Assembly (NCBI GenBank): GCA_951213105.1
Contig: OX578138.1
Coordinates: forward strand, 62,337,826-62,401,825
Source of the DNA: Amaurobius ferox
Lineage: Eukaryota; Arthropoda; Arachnida; Araneae; Amaurobiidae
DNA: 64,000 bases
Direction: 5' to 3'
This document shows, in pieces, positions 35,155 to 47,552 of this stretch. The translations under genes were made by a program, and so were the position numbers. Below the pieces are notes generated by a model. It was given only the letters and a program-made list of their open reading frames with translations. It did no database searches and was not told the DNA's origin. How positions within the stretch are numbered: position 1 is the first letter of the stretch; every line of letters begins with the position of its first letter.

Positions 35155-36600
35155 TAATGAATAAAATGAACAGTGTTATTTCTCAAACACAGAAATAATC
35201 TTCAAATAATCTCCAAACTCATCAATATCAACAGATAACCTTAAATATTCGTGTATCAAATTCCATGGCCGTTCAACGTTTGAATTTTTCGTTGCATACG
35301 ACACAAAGAAACGGACAGACATACATCTACTTTTATTATTATGAATAATAAAAGTTATCGCAGCCTAGATAATTAAGCTATACATTTTGTCTGCTGAGCC
35401 GAAATGTATTTAGCCACTACTACGTCAGACAGCAGTAATAATTTGTTGCTATAAGTTCACCGATAAATCATTATTTACATTGTCACAATGAAAGTTGCAA
35501 TTTTAACATTTCTTCCCTAGCATATGGGAAATACAAAACTGCGTAAAACACATCGCCATCATGCCTTTATTAAAATCAAGCTTCTTTTATTGAAATCACT
35601 TTTAAAAGAGTTGTTCAAGGAATATATAATTTATCGACAGTTTCTATCGCCCCACAAGATAAATCGTTGTTGTTATATAAATATCAAACTAAATATTGAA
35701 CTTTTCAAAGCATATTACTTTACTTGATCATATTTTGAAGAATGGTCTAGACAAAAATATGCTTAAACTTATTGACTACTTTTTATGTGAACAAGCAATT
35801 TTGTACGGTTTCTACCTGATGCAATATATATTTCAAAAATATTTCTATATCTTACTATGGGTGCTGGAGTCTATGTATTTATTACAAATATATATAAGAA
35901 CTATTATACGTGTATGAATTATATGAAACATACCAGAATGAATTACCTGGCTTTTCCTGGTCCTATATATATATACCCGCTATGCAAATATTATGGATAC
36001 AGATAAAAAAAACCTCAATTTACAAATGGTCTGCTTTGAACCAAAATAATTCTCACTTTAGGTTTTAATCCAAATTCATTAGTTTCAACACATGTATCAT
36101 CCTGCATAATATCTTGTCTCGTATTTGCACAAACGTCCACTGCTTCCCGTGACAAGTCCCCAAGTCAACCGCCATCCAAAGAAAGAACGGAATCGAAAAT
36201 TTCGATTTTTGTAGTTTTGGTTGAAAATTAACAGAAAATCAAAAAATAGAGTAAATAAACCAGGATTTACATCCTTATTTCGTCAGGCTATAGATTTTTG
36301 CTAATCCTTTATTTTGGATTCGGCGAAATAAGAAAATAAAATATAAAACTTGCATATTCCGATGAAATAAAAAAATTAGAAAGAATTAAACACTACGGAT
36401 TTATTTCAAATATCATTAGAGAGATGTTCTTCAATCATTCCGATGATGACAAAATGAAAACTCTGATAATAATTTCAATCGCTAAGGAACCGATTCGTGC
36501 GAAAATTGCTCAAAATCAGGATTCAACCTAAAATTCTAATTATAAAAAAAATTAGCTGAGGTCTATCATACAAGGTGTATTACTGCCGGAAGTTTCGATT
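35155..36600. other. intergenic DNA, nothing recognised
   Basis: No supported gene. Frames at 35524-35917 are AT-driven and lack motifs. Confidence 0.45.
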
Positions 36601-36629
36601 TTGCACTACAGATGACACACACAGAGAAA

Positions 36630-36835
36630 TACAGAGCGATAAACATATTCTTTAATTATGTAAGATATATGATATATTGACTACTAAATTAAAAAAAAAA
36701 ATAAACACGCACACAAGCATACACACACGTCCATACACGCACACATACACGCATACATACATACAGAAAAACAGAGAGAGATAAACATCTTTAATTATGT
36801 AAAATATACGATATATTGACTACTAAGTTTACAAT
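36630..36835. repeat. short direct duplication around a CA-type microsatellite
   Basis: About 60 bp at 36635-36693 (AGAGCGATAAACATATTCTT ... GATATATTGACTACTAAATT) recurs at 36775-36831, on either side of an (ACAC/ATAC)n run. Confidence 0.6.
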
Positions 36836-37315
36836 AATTTTATTTATTTCCAAAATATATCTTTAAACAACTGATTTAGTTTCTGTAGAAAATTATGTTC
36901 ATTATTTCCGATTTTTAAATTCACATTCCAAGCCGTTTGCAACAATTTTGAATTTATTTTGTACAATTTTGCACGTGTTTTAAACAAATGTATCGAAAGA
37001 AAAAAATAAATTAAATTAAAATGTAGTATGCATCATCAAATATATTCACTTTCCATATGCAATATCATGCTACAAATCTGTTAACATCATCGTAGATTTA
37101 ATGCGACTGAAATCAATGTATATAAAAAAGCCTCATACAAAAATCGGGTACTTGCCTAAATGCGAGTTATACTCTGGCAGATCCATACACAATTCCCAAT
37201 AAATTGGTTGAAAATTGGTCAATATATTGTGCAACCGATTGTATGAATAATTTCGAGGAAAACGTTTCGAGAAAACTTTGAATGTCGATAAAGTATAAAA
37301 ATAAAACAATAATAT

Positions 37316-39375
37316 AACAGGAAAGATCAATCATGCATAAAGCATTGATTATGAAACACTTTCCAACTTCAATGCAATTTTATACAAACATTTCTCAAAT
37401 GCGATACATTCCTCGGAAATATTTTTAAAATTATCACAATACTACATTAATTTATTATATTTGAAAACTTAATGAAAAAAAATGAACTTCATTCAAATGA
37501 CAGCATTGAAATATAAATTGCTTGGTTTAAACATCTGTAAAATGTAATACATTCCTCGGTAATATTTTTTAAATTATCATAACAGTACAATAATTTATTA
37601 TATTTGAAAACTTCATCGAAAACAAATGAACTTTATTCAAATGACGTCATCGAAATATAAATCGCCTCTACAAAATAACAGCATTTCATTCATAATTATT
37701 TTTCCAATCGTTTAATTCATCACAATACTATAATAATTTATTTTATTTAAAGATTTGAAAAATTGTTATCTACAATATTTATTTTAAAATGTGAAACCTT
37801 TCTCATATATAAAAAAAATCTGTTGTGGGCAACACATGACTTTCCTTATATAATGCAATGAATTTACTACTTTTACAGTTAAAGAAAATGTTATTCTTAT
37901 AGTAGACACTTATATTCTTTCCAAGATATTGAATTTTTTCAATTAGTCGTCATTTTCATTGATTTAGCGTCATTTATATACATTTGGCGGGATTTTTGTT
38001 AATTTGGTAACAATTAAAAATGTCGCCAAGTTGGTGACATTCCGCCAAATTCGTCGCCAAAATTTCGCCAAGCCTTATGGACGGAGAAATAAGTTACTCT
38101 TATAACAGAAAAATGACTATTGGCGTTCAAATACTAAAGTATTATTCAAAATATATTTTTTCATGAATGGAACGAACTATATCCACGAGAATGATGTCGC
38201 CAAATTTATCGCATGGTATTACATGTGAAAAGTGAACATGTTTCTCAATAGGAAATATTTCCTTTTATTTTATATGACTTTTTGATAATTTTTTTGAGAA
38301 ATGTGTAATATCTCGAGAACGGTTCATGTTAGCGTTCTAAAATTTATGTCAATCATTGTCTAATGAAAAATTACATAAGGAATGTCTATTTGCGTAACTT
38401 TGTTAGCGGTTCTGATTTTTTGACGATTTTTTCAAAATTTCACTCGAAAATTTAAGGGGGTTGTGAACGTTCGATTGCGTATAAAAACAATAGGCTTCCA
38501 GTGTTTACGGATTGTGATTTTTGTACCAAATTTCGTTCGGTACGATCCATTCGTTCGTCAGTTATCGTCTCCACAGACTCACTGACATACACACACACAC
38601 ATACTTTCACACAAACAAACTCACACAGACATCACTTCAAAAATGTTTGATTCGTGATCAGGCATGCTTGAAACGTGTTCTCCCCTCGAAAACTCGAATT
38701 CGAAATTTCGACCCCGTCGCAATACTTTCCTTATACATTATGTATATAAGGAAAGTAATAATCAAATTTTTGGAAAGATATTTATTATATAGTACATCTC
38801 TTTTTTCTTTCTGGAGGATATAACGAGAGTCAGAGTTAAATTGAATTTGTTTTTCTCCCTATATTAAATAATTTTTATTAAAAAAACTACCTAACATATT
38901 TTACTGAATTTTTTTTATATATTTTATGGGATAATTTGAATATTTCCTAAAATTTTTGAAGCAATTTGTGAATTTTAAATTCGCATAAAAAATGTTTGAA
39001 ACATTAGTTCCCATAGGATTCAATGTATTTCATTTTTTCAATCTGGGTTCAATAAAAAACTAATTGGGTGATATTATTTACTTATATTCCCATAGGTTCC
39101 ACAGCCCGTCTGAAAACATACTAAAATTTCATTTTGATAAAGCCATTTTTACGGCAGTTATCGTGCTAACGGACAGACAGACAGACAGAATGAAAAACTA
39201 ATTGGGTGATATTATTCATTTATATTCCCATAGGTCCCTCAGACTGTCTGAAAAACATACTAAAATTTTATTTTGATAAAGCCATTTTTACGGCAGTTAT
39301 CGTGCTAGCGAACAGATAGACAGACAGACAGAATGAACAAAGTCATAAACACTTTCAACTATGTTGTAAAATGTT
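37316..39375 (-). mobile_element. family X copy interrupted by a family A copy
   Basis: The inner end AACAGGAAAGATCAATCATG lies at 37316 and the hairpin end (TTTCAACTATGTTGTAAAAT) at 39375. It contains two to three ~170-bp internal repeats (TTCAAATGACGTCATCGAAA words) and a ~137-bp duplication of the terminal region (39055-39190 and 39191-39330). A family A copy occupies 37817-38756. Some X sequence flanking that insertion is missing, so this copy is rearranged. Confidence 0.5.
37817..38756 (-). mobile_element. HINE-like family A copy, single unit
   Basis: Read on the minus strand from 38756: ACTTTCCTTATATACATAAT hairpin, the GACGGGGTCGAAATTTCGAA block, a GT-rich stretch (38591-38630) and the body. 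A single 3' terminus follows with the ATATAAGGAAAGTCATGTGT inverted repeat and stem-loop, ending near 37817. Confidence 0.65.
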
Positions 39376-39510
39376 AATAAAATATAAAAGTAAAACAATA
39401 ATATAATAAAGTATAAAAATAAAACAGTAATGTAATAAAGTATAAAACAGAAACAATAATATAATAAAGTATAAAAATAAAATAATAATATAATAAAGTA
39501 TAAAAATTTT
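39376..39510 (+). repeat. AT-rich minisatellite, about four ~33-bp units
   Basis: Repeats of AATAAAGTATAAAAATAAAA followed by CAATAATAT. The same unit occurs immediately left of the X copy at 37288-37316, so that X copy lies within or beside this repeat. Confidence 0.6.
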
Positions 39511-40327
39511 ATATTTGACTTAAATCGTCTATATTAAGTATAGTAACTTTTCTGAAGAGGATACCTGTTCTGGTTTTCGTATTCACATAGGTATATGTGC
39601 TCACTTAGGAACAATATGTTTGTAAAGATCAAATAATATGACCCCAACTACATACAACTAGAGCGTAATAATATATTTAGTTGTAAATTGATATATAACG
39701 TCACAAGTATTAGCAGTGCATTTTGGTAGTAATAACAGTTAAGTTTCGACGGAAACCAAATACTCTGAGACATCATTAGGAATCAGCCGAGATGTGTAAA
39801 TTGTCAATAGTTTCATTAGTGTATCCGTTAAAACGCATTCTGGACGTTTCGACTGGGCAATGAGTTTTAAAAGATTGTACGACTAAATATACCGATTGTT
39901 TTTAAGGCGATGGCAGTGTGGCCCAGTAGCATGTTTTAGTACAAAGTACAAAATTTAACTTTTTAAACGAGTCTTTTATTAAGGAAACTCCAATTAGAAA
40001 ATTGCCCATTGTTCATGTAAAAATCTTTTAAAGAAAGACATGTCTTTAATATGCGAAATTATCCGTGAAAAATTTGTCAAAATAATAGAACTTAGATCAC
40101 TGAGAGACGGTTAACAAGAAAGATCAGTCATTCATAAAGCATTGATTATGAAACACTTTCCGAACCTAATTTTATTTAAACATCTCTAAAATGACATTCA
40201 GCGGTAATATTTTTAAAATTATCACAATACTGCAATAATTAATTACATTTGAGAACTTAAAACTTCATCGAAAGAAACGAACTTGATTCAAATGACGTCA
40301 TCAAAAGATAAATTGCTGGCTCTGTGT

Positions 40328-40615
40328 TGTTGTTGATGAAACCCAGACCGTCCGACCTCCCAGAAAGGTGCAAGGTAACTGTTTGGACGGTCGGGAAGTG
40401 CCACCCAATTTAGACCGGAACCCAGTGGGGGATGCATCCACAGGGACCGTACCCTCCTTCCCCTACCACCAACCTCTCGGAAGGACTTTCGGACCCACAT
40501 GTTTAACGTGATCGTACTCCGCATGAACACGGCGGCAGTTTTGGCAGTGGCTGGAATCGAACCCGGGCCTTCCGAGTGCAACTCCAGCGCGCTAACCAAT
40601 GGGCTACCGCGTCCT
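40328..40615 (-). mobile_element. full-length tRNA-derived SINE
   Basis: On the minus strand it begins AGGACGCGGTAGCCCATTGG (box A region TAGCCCATTGG) and has exact box B GGTTCGATTCC. The shared body follows, ending GGTCGGACGGTCTGGGTTTC plus ATCAACAACA. The 13-bp GCTGGCTCTGTGT flanks it at 40315-40327 and 40616-40628. 288 bp long. Confidence 0.85.
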
Positions 40616-40628
40616 GCTGGCTCTGTGT

Positions 40629-40687
40629 AGAAGACCCAGACCGTCCGACTCGTCCAGGGGACTAAGAGCAGCTATTTGGACGGCCGG
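40629..40687 (-). mobile_element. 5'-truncated SINE fragment sharing the same target duplication
   Basis: About 59 bp matching the SINE 3' end (CGGCCGTCCAAATAG ... GAGTCGGACGGTCTGGGTC). It lies between the second and third copies of GCTGGCTCTGTGT (40616-40628 and 40688-40700). Confidence 0.7.
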
Positions 40688-41624
40688 GCTGGCTCTGTGT
40701 GTAAAAGCAGTAAATATTTCATTTATATATTTTTTTTCATTCATCACAGTAATACAATAATTTATTATACTTAAACACTTAAAACCATGAACGTAAAAAA
40801 TGTGATTTAACTTTATGCATAAAACTACATCGAAGAAGTCTGCCATTAAATAGTCTGCTTCTCTATGTAAAATCAATGAATGTTTAATTCATATCATCTA
40901 TATTGCAGACTTCTGAGCAAAATAATTTTGCGCTAAAGAAAGTCAGCTATTCATATACAACTCATCTTACAGTCTAATCTGTTTACAGTCTGTGTAAATG
41001 AGGATTCGTTGCAGAAATATTCAAAGTTTGATGATCATTTAAACTCAAATATATTGTAATTGTGTTGTTTTAGAATACAGATGCACAGAAATTAAGCAAA
41101 AATAAAGTGGTTTTAGGACGGATACAAAACAAAATATAAATTAAAAAGAATTTTAAAAATCACGATTTTGACACAAGATGGATGTCATATTTTATGTTGA
41201 AGTGGGTCACGTGAGCTCTTCATATAATTGTCACATGATCTCTTCGTATTGATTATTATATTAATTTTTATTTATAAAATACTGAATATACTTTCCTGAA
41301 ATTTTTTTTATATATTTTATGGGATAATTTGAATATTTTCTAAAACTTTTGAAGCAATTTGTGAATTTTAAATTCGCTTAAAAATTGTTTGAATAATTAG
41401 GTGCTACGGGGTTTAATGTATTTCATTTTTTCAAGCCGAATTCAATCAAATCTAATTGGGTGATATTATTCATTTATAGTCTCATAGATCCCACAGACTA
41501 TCTGAACAACTTACTAAAACTTCATTTTAATAAAGGCATTTTTACGGCAATTATCGTGCTAACGGACAGACAGACAGAATGAACACTGTCATAAACACTT
41601 TTCAACTCTGTTGTAAAGTGTTAA

Positions 41625-42405
41625 AAAATGCCGAAAATGTAAATAACAGAGGTCGCACAAAAATGTAATTTTGACAAAATAAATTTTTATTTAAAAACTT
41701 GCATGCAAATCTATATTTAACAAAAGTCAGCCCCAATCATTTGTTAAAAATTTAACAAGGATGGCGAAACGTCGAATATTAAAATTACATGAAAACCAAA
41801 ACGCCTTCAGACGTTAAACGTCCATTCCACTTTCAGACGTTAAGCGTTCATTATCCGCTTTCATACGTTAAACGTCCATCACCAGTTCAAAACCTCAGTT
41901 TTGCTTAGCGTTTCATTCTCGACTTCCTGCGAGTTAGACCTTTGTCTGGAATTTTATACATCTGGATCTGTTAATTTTGCTTTTAATGCTATTGTTTGAC
42001 TTCACAAAGCTGTTATTTATATTTTACTTCTGCTGTGTGAATTTTGTAATTGAATGCTTTAATTCATTTTTTGTCTTAGCTAATCTGACTATTCATATGC
42101 AAATTTTACCCGAGGTTTCTGGCTATGTATAAGAGCCCATGTATCCCTCCTACTTTTCGCATTACCACTCATGATGGACGTTCAACGTCTGAAAACGCGA
42201 TGGTTTTTATATAAGTTTAACGTCTTAATGGTGTGATGAAATTAAATGTTGTTTATAAAGTGTCTTCCTTTAATATCTGTCAAAACCTTTACTTAATAAC
42301 ATCTCCCGATTTTGATCATATAACAGTGGACATTTTTCTCTTTGACTCATTGGGCTATGGAAAATATTTCTATTATCTCATATTTTTTTAAAAAGTGCTT
42401 TAAAT
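41625..42405. other. intergenic DNA with a short repeated motif
   Basis: A CAGACGTTAA(A/G)CGTC/TTCATT-type word occurs about four times between 41805 and 41880 and once inverted near 42177. No gene seen. Confidence 0.45.
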
Positions 42406-42729
42406 GATCACAAGCTAAGTTCACAAGCTTTAAATGAATATTTCCTTGAAACGAATATTTGCATGAACCATAATTTCTCATTGAAATATTACACGTGTTA
42501 ATCACCTCACAATTTCTAATCTGAGATATACACATACAAACCCTTAAGATCACATTTCTTAAAGGAATTTCTTTGGGGATAGAAGATAGGGAAGTTAATC
42601 TTCTGAATAAGACAGATAGTATCGATTTCTTATATCTGGAATAAATTCACACACCAAGAGAAATGATTAAATATCTTTCAGGAGCAAAATATATTCGAAT
42701 ATTTATCGCGATTGCCTCTCGGTATCATT

Positions 42730-44600
42730 AGTACTGATTTTCCGTGTAGTGAAATATTACCTTCATTCGAGATCTTTTTTATGTTTTTACTTAACTTTCA
42801 CTTCTTTTCAACCAACTCAAGATCCATAATTCATAATTGTGATCTATAAATCAAACGGATATCTTAATGCTTGTGTGCGGGGATTTTTCTATGTGTAGAT
42901 TTAGTATTCGTAAAAATGAACAGATATACTCTCGGTGACATAATAAATGTATCTAAATTCGTTCAATGAACATTTTTAAGTTTTAGTAAATTAATTATAA
43001 AATTACACACAATTATAATAGCAATGCAATTAGCATGCAATTGTTCTTACTAAAAACATATTTTAAGCATCTATTTCTGAGGATCTGCAATAGGCAGAGC
43101 TTATATAACCTTGCTAATATTAATAATAATTTTCCGTGTAGTAAAATAATTTATATATTATATATCAAATTATATTATATATTAATATATTATATATTAA
43201 TAATAATTTTCCGTGTAGTAAAATATTATCTTCAAGATTCTATTTATGTTTTTACTCAACTTCCACTTTTTTTCAACCGATTCACGATCCATAATTCATA
43301 ATTGTGATCTATAAATCAATCGGATATCTTAATGCTTGTATCTGGGGATTTTTTATGTGTAGATTCAATATTCGTTAACATTGACAGATATACTCTCGAT
43401 TGCATAAAAATGTATCTAAATTCATTCAATGGACCTTTTTTAGTTTTAGTCCCTTAATTGTAAAATTGCATACAAATATAAATAAATGCAATACAATTAT
43501 CATGAAATTGTTCTTGACCCTTTCACGACTTGCGCCAGTTATATCCGGCATCCAATAAATATGTCATATTGGCTAGTGCCGGTTATATCCGGTATCCACT
43601 AAATGCTTCACCCAGGCTAGTGCCGACTACATCCGGCATCCACTAAATGCTTCCTGGTTATCGCCGGCAATATCGGCATCCACTAAATGCGTTGCATTGG
43701 CTAGCTATATTTGTAGTAGGGATACGAGAATTGGTCACCACGTATTTAACCAGCGCACAAGAAAAAGTTCTTGACACGAGTAAAGAGTACTTCTTTTCTA
43801 CCTTTTTGTGGAGTATCATAGTTGAAAGTAAAGTAATTAACTTGTACGGTGTGTGTGCACTAATGGCACGACGACCCATTCGTCGGTGGCGTACTGATGG
43901 CTAGTTTTGGCGTCGCAAAAGGGTTAATAAAACATATCTCTATTTCTCAGGATCTGCAATAAATAGAGCTTGTAAACAATCTTGCTACTATTAATAATGA
44001 TTTTCTGTGTAGTGAAATATTACCTTCATTCTAGATGCTTTTTACTCTACTTCCACTTTTTCTCAACCATTCACTATCCATTCTTCTTAATTGTGATCTA
44101 TAAATCAATAGGATATCTTAATGCTTATATCCAAGGATTTTTCTATGTGTAGATTCAGTATTCGTAAAAATTGACATATAGACTCCTTATGACATAATAA
44201 ATGTATCTAAATTCATTCAATGAACCATTTTAAGTTTTAGTACTTTGAAATTCTATATAATGATAAATATGATATAATTGTTCTTACTAGAAAAATGTTT
44301 TAAGCATCTATTTCTCGGGATATGCTATAGATACAGCTTGAAAAGAACCTTGAGAATCCAACTGTGCTTGTATCCGGAGGGGGGGGGGGGATCTATGTGT
44401 AAATTTAGTATTCGTAAAAATTGACAGATATACCCACGATGACATATAATGAACATATCTAAATTCATTCAATGGACATTTTTAAATTTCAGAACCCCAA
44501 TTATAAAATTACACACAATTAAATTACATACAATTTATCTTACTAAAAATATTTAAAGCATCGATTTCTTAAGATCTGCTATAGATAAAGCTTGTAAAGA
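42730..44600 (+). repeat. local tandem array, about four ~0.4-kb units
   Basis: Units begin near 42735, 43205, 43990 and 44360 with a TTTTC(C/T)GTGTAGT(A/G)AAATATTA block. They share TTGTGATCTATAAATCAAT, GATATCTTAATGCTTGT and a GGATCTGCAATA(A/G) block. The second unit is split by the MITE at 43518-43923. No coding frame. Confidence 0.65.
43518..43923 (+). mobile_element. piggyBac-like MITE
   Basis: 406 bp. The left end CCCTTTCACGACTTGCGCC follows TTGA (a one-base variant of TTAA). The right end, read inverted, is CCCTTTTGCGACGCC and is followed by TTAA. TTAA targets and CCCTTT ends are piggyBac hallmarks. Inside the left part are about four ~45-50 bp repeats of GGCTAGTGCCGG-TATATCCGG then CATCCACTAAATGC. 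An 85-codon frame (43647-43904) has no transposase motif. Confidence 0.65.
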
Positions 44601-44607
44601 ACCTTGA

Positions 44608-44685
44608 TGTTCCAACCGGGAATGACGCCACACATCTATGTAGTGACCTGCCGACGCTCTACCACTGAGCTACTGGGAAGGTTCT
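44608..44685 (-). repeat. tRNA-like sequence, degenerate
   Basis: The minus strand has a strong box A, TAGCTCAGTGGTAGAGCG, and a D-stem GCTC/GAGC. The flanks can pair as GAACCTT/AAGGTTC, like an acceptor stem. The box B region is damaged (GGCGTCATTCC) and the T-arm and anticodon arm do not fold normally. I take it as a tRNA pseudogene or SINE head. Confidence 0.45.
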
Positions 44686-44699
44686 TATCGTCAAAGTTA

Positions 44700-45530
44700 A
44701 CTTTGCATTCTCCACCATCTAATGTCAAATTAGCGTTTAAAGAATATGTGCATTATTGATATTTTCAAATTCTTACGTCGTCTGTCTTATTTTGGTTACA
44801 CATTTTTAAAATCCACATTTTGTTGTATGGTATATATTCTAATACATGGGTGTAATCTTCTAATTTGCGAAAATACAAGTAGTACAGGTATATCTTCTAA
44901 TCCATTAGAATATGAATAGTACGGGTTTATCTTCTGATACAGTTTCAGCGCTTCTATTTTGGCATGTATTGATTCAATTTCCTGTTTACTGTAAATTTAT
45001 TTATAAATGGGATCAGGATGTATATGTTGCTAAGCAACAGAATTAAACCCAATGTGTTAATATAGCAGACGATGATTTTTTAAATATTTTCCTATTTAAA
45101 TAATTAAGAAATGTATATAAAAATAAATTTTATTGGTATTACATATTTGACTGGGTCATATCAATTACAATTTTCGGGAAGAAAGGTCAAGGGTATTATT
45201 GATATTTCAATTTTTTAGTCATCTATTTTATTTTATCAAAGACTTTTCAAACTCTTATATTAAGTTTAGTCAATTGTTGAAACAAAATGAAAATGGTATG
45301 GGTGAATCTTCTAATACCATTCTAACTCCTTCATTTTGGTATATGTTGATCCAATTTCATGGCACTTTCATTTTAGCATATATTGATCATATTTCATATA
45401 TTTAGTAAATTTATTTTCAAACGGGACTAAGATGTTTTATTCTTCAGATCTGCCTGAAGATAATTTCATATAACGATAACAGAGATTAATATATTTCGTT
45501 TTTGGAGAATTAAATTAAATAATTTTGTGA
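44700..45530. other. duplicated intergenic DNA
   Basis: No gene. Matches 14990-15540. Contains GTTGCTAAGCAACAGAATTA, a word also present near 15044. Confidence 0.5.
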
Positions 45531-45535
45531 GACCA

Positions 45536-46441
45536 GGAGGAACCATATGCAGTGTTTGATGTTCATGATGAAACAAAACAAAGACTTTTAGTCACAGTTT
45601 TATGACAGTCTTGGCCCAGAAAGTCATGACCCCCAAAAATACATGTCACACAAATTGAAGATGTGGTTGGGGCAAAATGTCCTAGGGCCAATACTTAAAC
45701 CAAGCTTCATTGGAAAATGAAAGAGCCAATAGCGCTAAGATGCGTTATTGCATTAAGGAGCATCCAAACAAAGCAAGGGGGGCGTATCTGAACCCCAGGC
45801 AAAATGATGCGGCTACAAGGATGAAAGTTAACGCATATAATTCAAAAATATTAATTCAAGAGTTGAGAGACAGATATTGTGATAATTCGAGCAAGGTTAT
45901 TAGAGAGGTCGTGATAATTCGAGCAAGATTGTTAGAGAGGTCGTGATAATTCGAGCAAGGTTGTTAGAGAGGTCGTGATGTCAATGGAACGGTATTCAAG
46001 AGTTGAAAGAAAGTGTCATGATTTCAAGCAGTGTTTATCAGAGAGAGTGGTTATTCATATTGAGCAGTGAAAAATTTATAGAAAAAGATGAAGTGTGACT
46101 CCAAATGCCAACAAAAGAATCTGAACAGGTGACAGTCATGCTGAGCTACAGCCCCAAAATGCAGAGGTATGTGCCAGTCTTCATGTATATAAGGTCAATT
46201 TTTCGTCTTTGGAATGAGATTCAAAAGACATGGTCTCACACGGTGCTTTAATCCTCCTTAAGCGTTTGTTTCGAAATCAAAATTGTAATTTTAATTATAA
46301 CAATGTCAGAGCTGTGAATAAATGATAATTTATTTTAAAAGTTAAAATTGTGACTATTAATGTGTGGTGTTTTTGATTTAATGATTATGTTAAGGAATTC
46401 GAGGAAAGAAGTAATGGTGGGTTATTACGTGGGTTATAACA
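45536..46441 (+). mobile_element. family Y, LTR-like repeat, copy 2
   Basis: Starts TGTGAGACCAGGAGG. A TATA-like TGTATATAAGG lies at 46184-46194 and an AATAAA (in GTGAATAAATG) near 46317, in LTR-like order. It ends around GGTGGGTTATTACG or GGGTTATAACA. Includes three 32-bp tandem units at 45879-45974. The 78-codon frame at 45710-45946 runs through these units and I do not regard it as a gene. Confidence 0.4.
45879..45974 (+). repeat. three 32-bp tandem units
   Basis: GTGATAATTCGAGCAAG followed by (G/A)TT(A/G)TTAGAGAGGTC, three times without a gap. Confidence 0.9.
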
Positions 46442-46629
46442 ACACTTGGGTATTATTATAACCCAATAATAATAATATTATTATTCTTGGGTTATCCTTA
46501 AATGATTCGCGTAATGGTTTTATCAGCCAAATTTTAATAAAATATTTTGAATAACACTATCATTTAGAATACAATATAAATTTGCACATAATACAATTCT
46601 CATATAAATTTGCAAATTTTACGTTTGTT

Positions 46630-46753
46630 ACTTTCCTTATATACATAATGTATAAGGAAATTATTGTGACGGAGTCGAAAATTCGAATTCGAGTTTCGAC
46701 GGGAGAGCACGCTTCAAGCATCCCTGATCACGAATCAAATATTTTTGAAGTGA

Positions 46754-46784
<31 letters not shown>

Positions 46785-47552
46785 CAGTGAGCCTGTGGAG
46801 ACGACAACTGACGAACGAATGGACCGATTCGAACAACATTTGCTAGAAAAATCACAATTCGTAAACACTGGAAGCCTATTGTTTTTATACGCAATCGAAT
46901 GTTCAGAACCCCCCTAAATTTTCGAATGAAATTTTGAAAAAATCGTCAAAAAATCAAAACCGCTAATAAAATTACGCAAATAAATCTTACTTATGTAATT
47001 TTTCATTAGAAAACGATCGGCATAAATTTTAGAACGTTAACATGAACCTTTCTCGAGATATTGTACATTTTTAAAAAAAAATTATCAAAAAGTCATATAC
47101 AATAAAAAAAAATATTTCCTATTGAGAAACATGTTCACTTTTCATATGTAATACCATGCGATACATTGGGTGACATCATTCCAGTGGATCTAGCTCGTTC
47201 CATTCATGAAAAAGATACTTTAAGTAATACTTTTGTATTTGAACGCCAATAGTCATTTATCTGCTGTAAGAATAACTTATTTCCTCGTCCATAACGCCTG
47301 GCGAGATTTTGGAGACGAATTTGGCGGAATGTCGCTAACTTGGCGACTTTTTGAAATGTTGCCAAATTAACGAGAATCTCGTCAAATGGATAAAAATGAC
47401 GCTAAACCAATGAAAATGACGACTAATTGTCGAGAATTCAATATCTTGGAAGGATTATAAGTATCTACTATAAAAATAACATTTTTTTAACTATAAAAGT
47501 TGTAAATTCATTGCATTATATAAGGAAAGTCATGTGTTGCCCACATCAGATT
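46630..47552 (+). mobile_element. HINE-like family A copy, single complete unit
   Basis: The clearest single copy. 5' hairpin ACTTTCCTTATATACATAAT / GTATAAGGAA, the TGACGGAGTCGAAAATTCGA block and (TG)n at 46756-46781. The body has CGCCAAC/TTGGCGAC words, and one 3' end TATATAAGGAAAGTCATGTG, TTGCCCACATCAGATTTTTT. The 5' ACTTTCCTTATATA and 3' TATATAAGGAAAGT are a perfect 14-bp inverted pair. Confidence 0.7.

Larger units (their letters stand above)
40113..41622 (-). mobile_element. family X copy with SINE insertions
   Basis: From AACAAGAAAGATCAGTCATT (40113) to TCAACTCTGTTGTAAAGTGT (41622). The body matches the copy at 52034-53313. SINE sequence occupies 40328-40687. Confidence 0.6.

Noticed and set aside
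43647..43904. 85-codon frame inside the piggyBac-like MITE
   Set aside because: No transposase motif, and it begins within the internal repeats.
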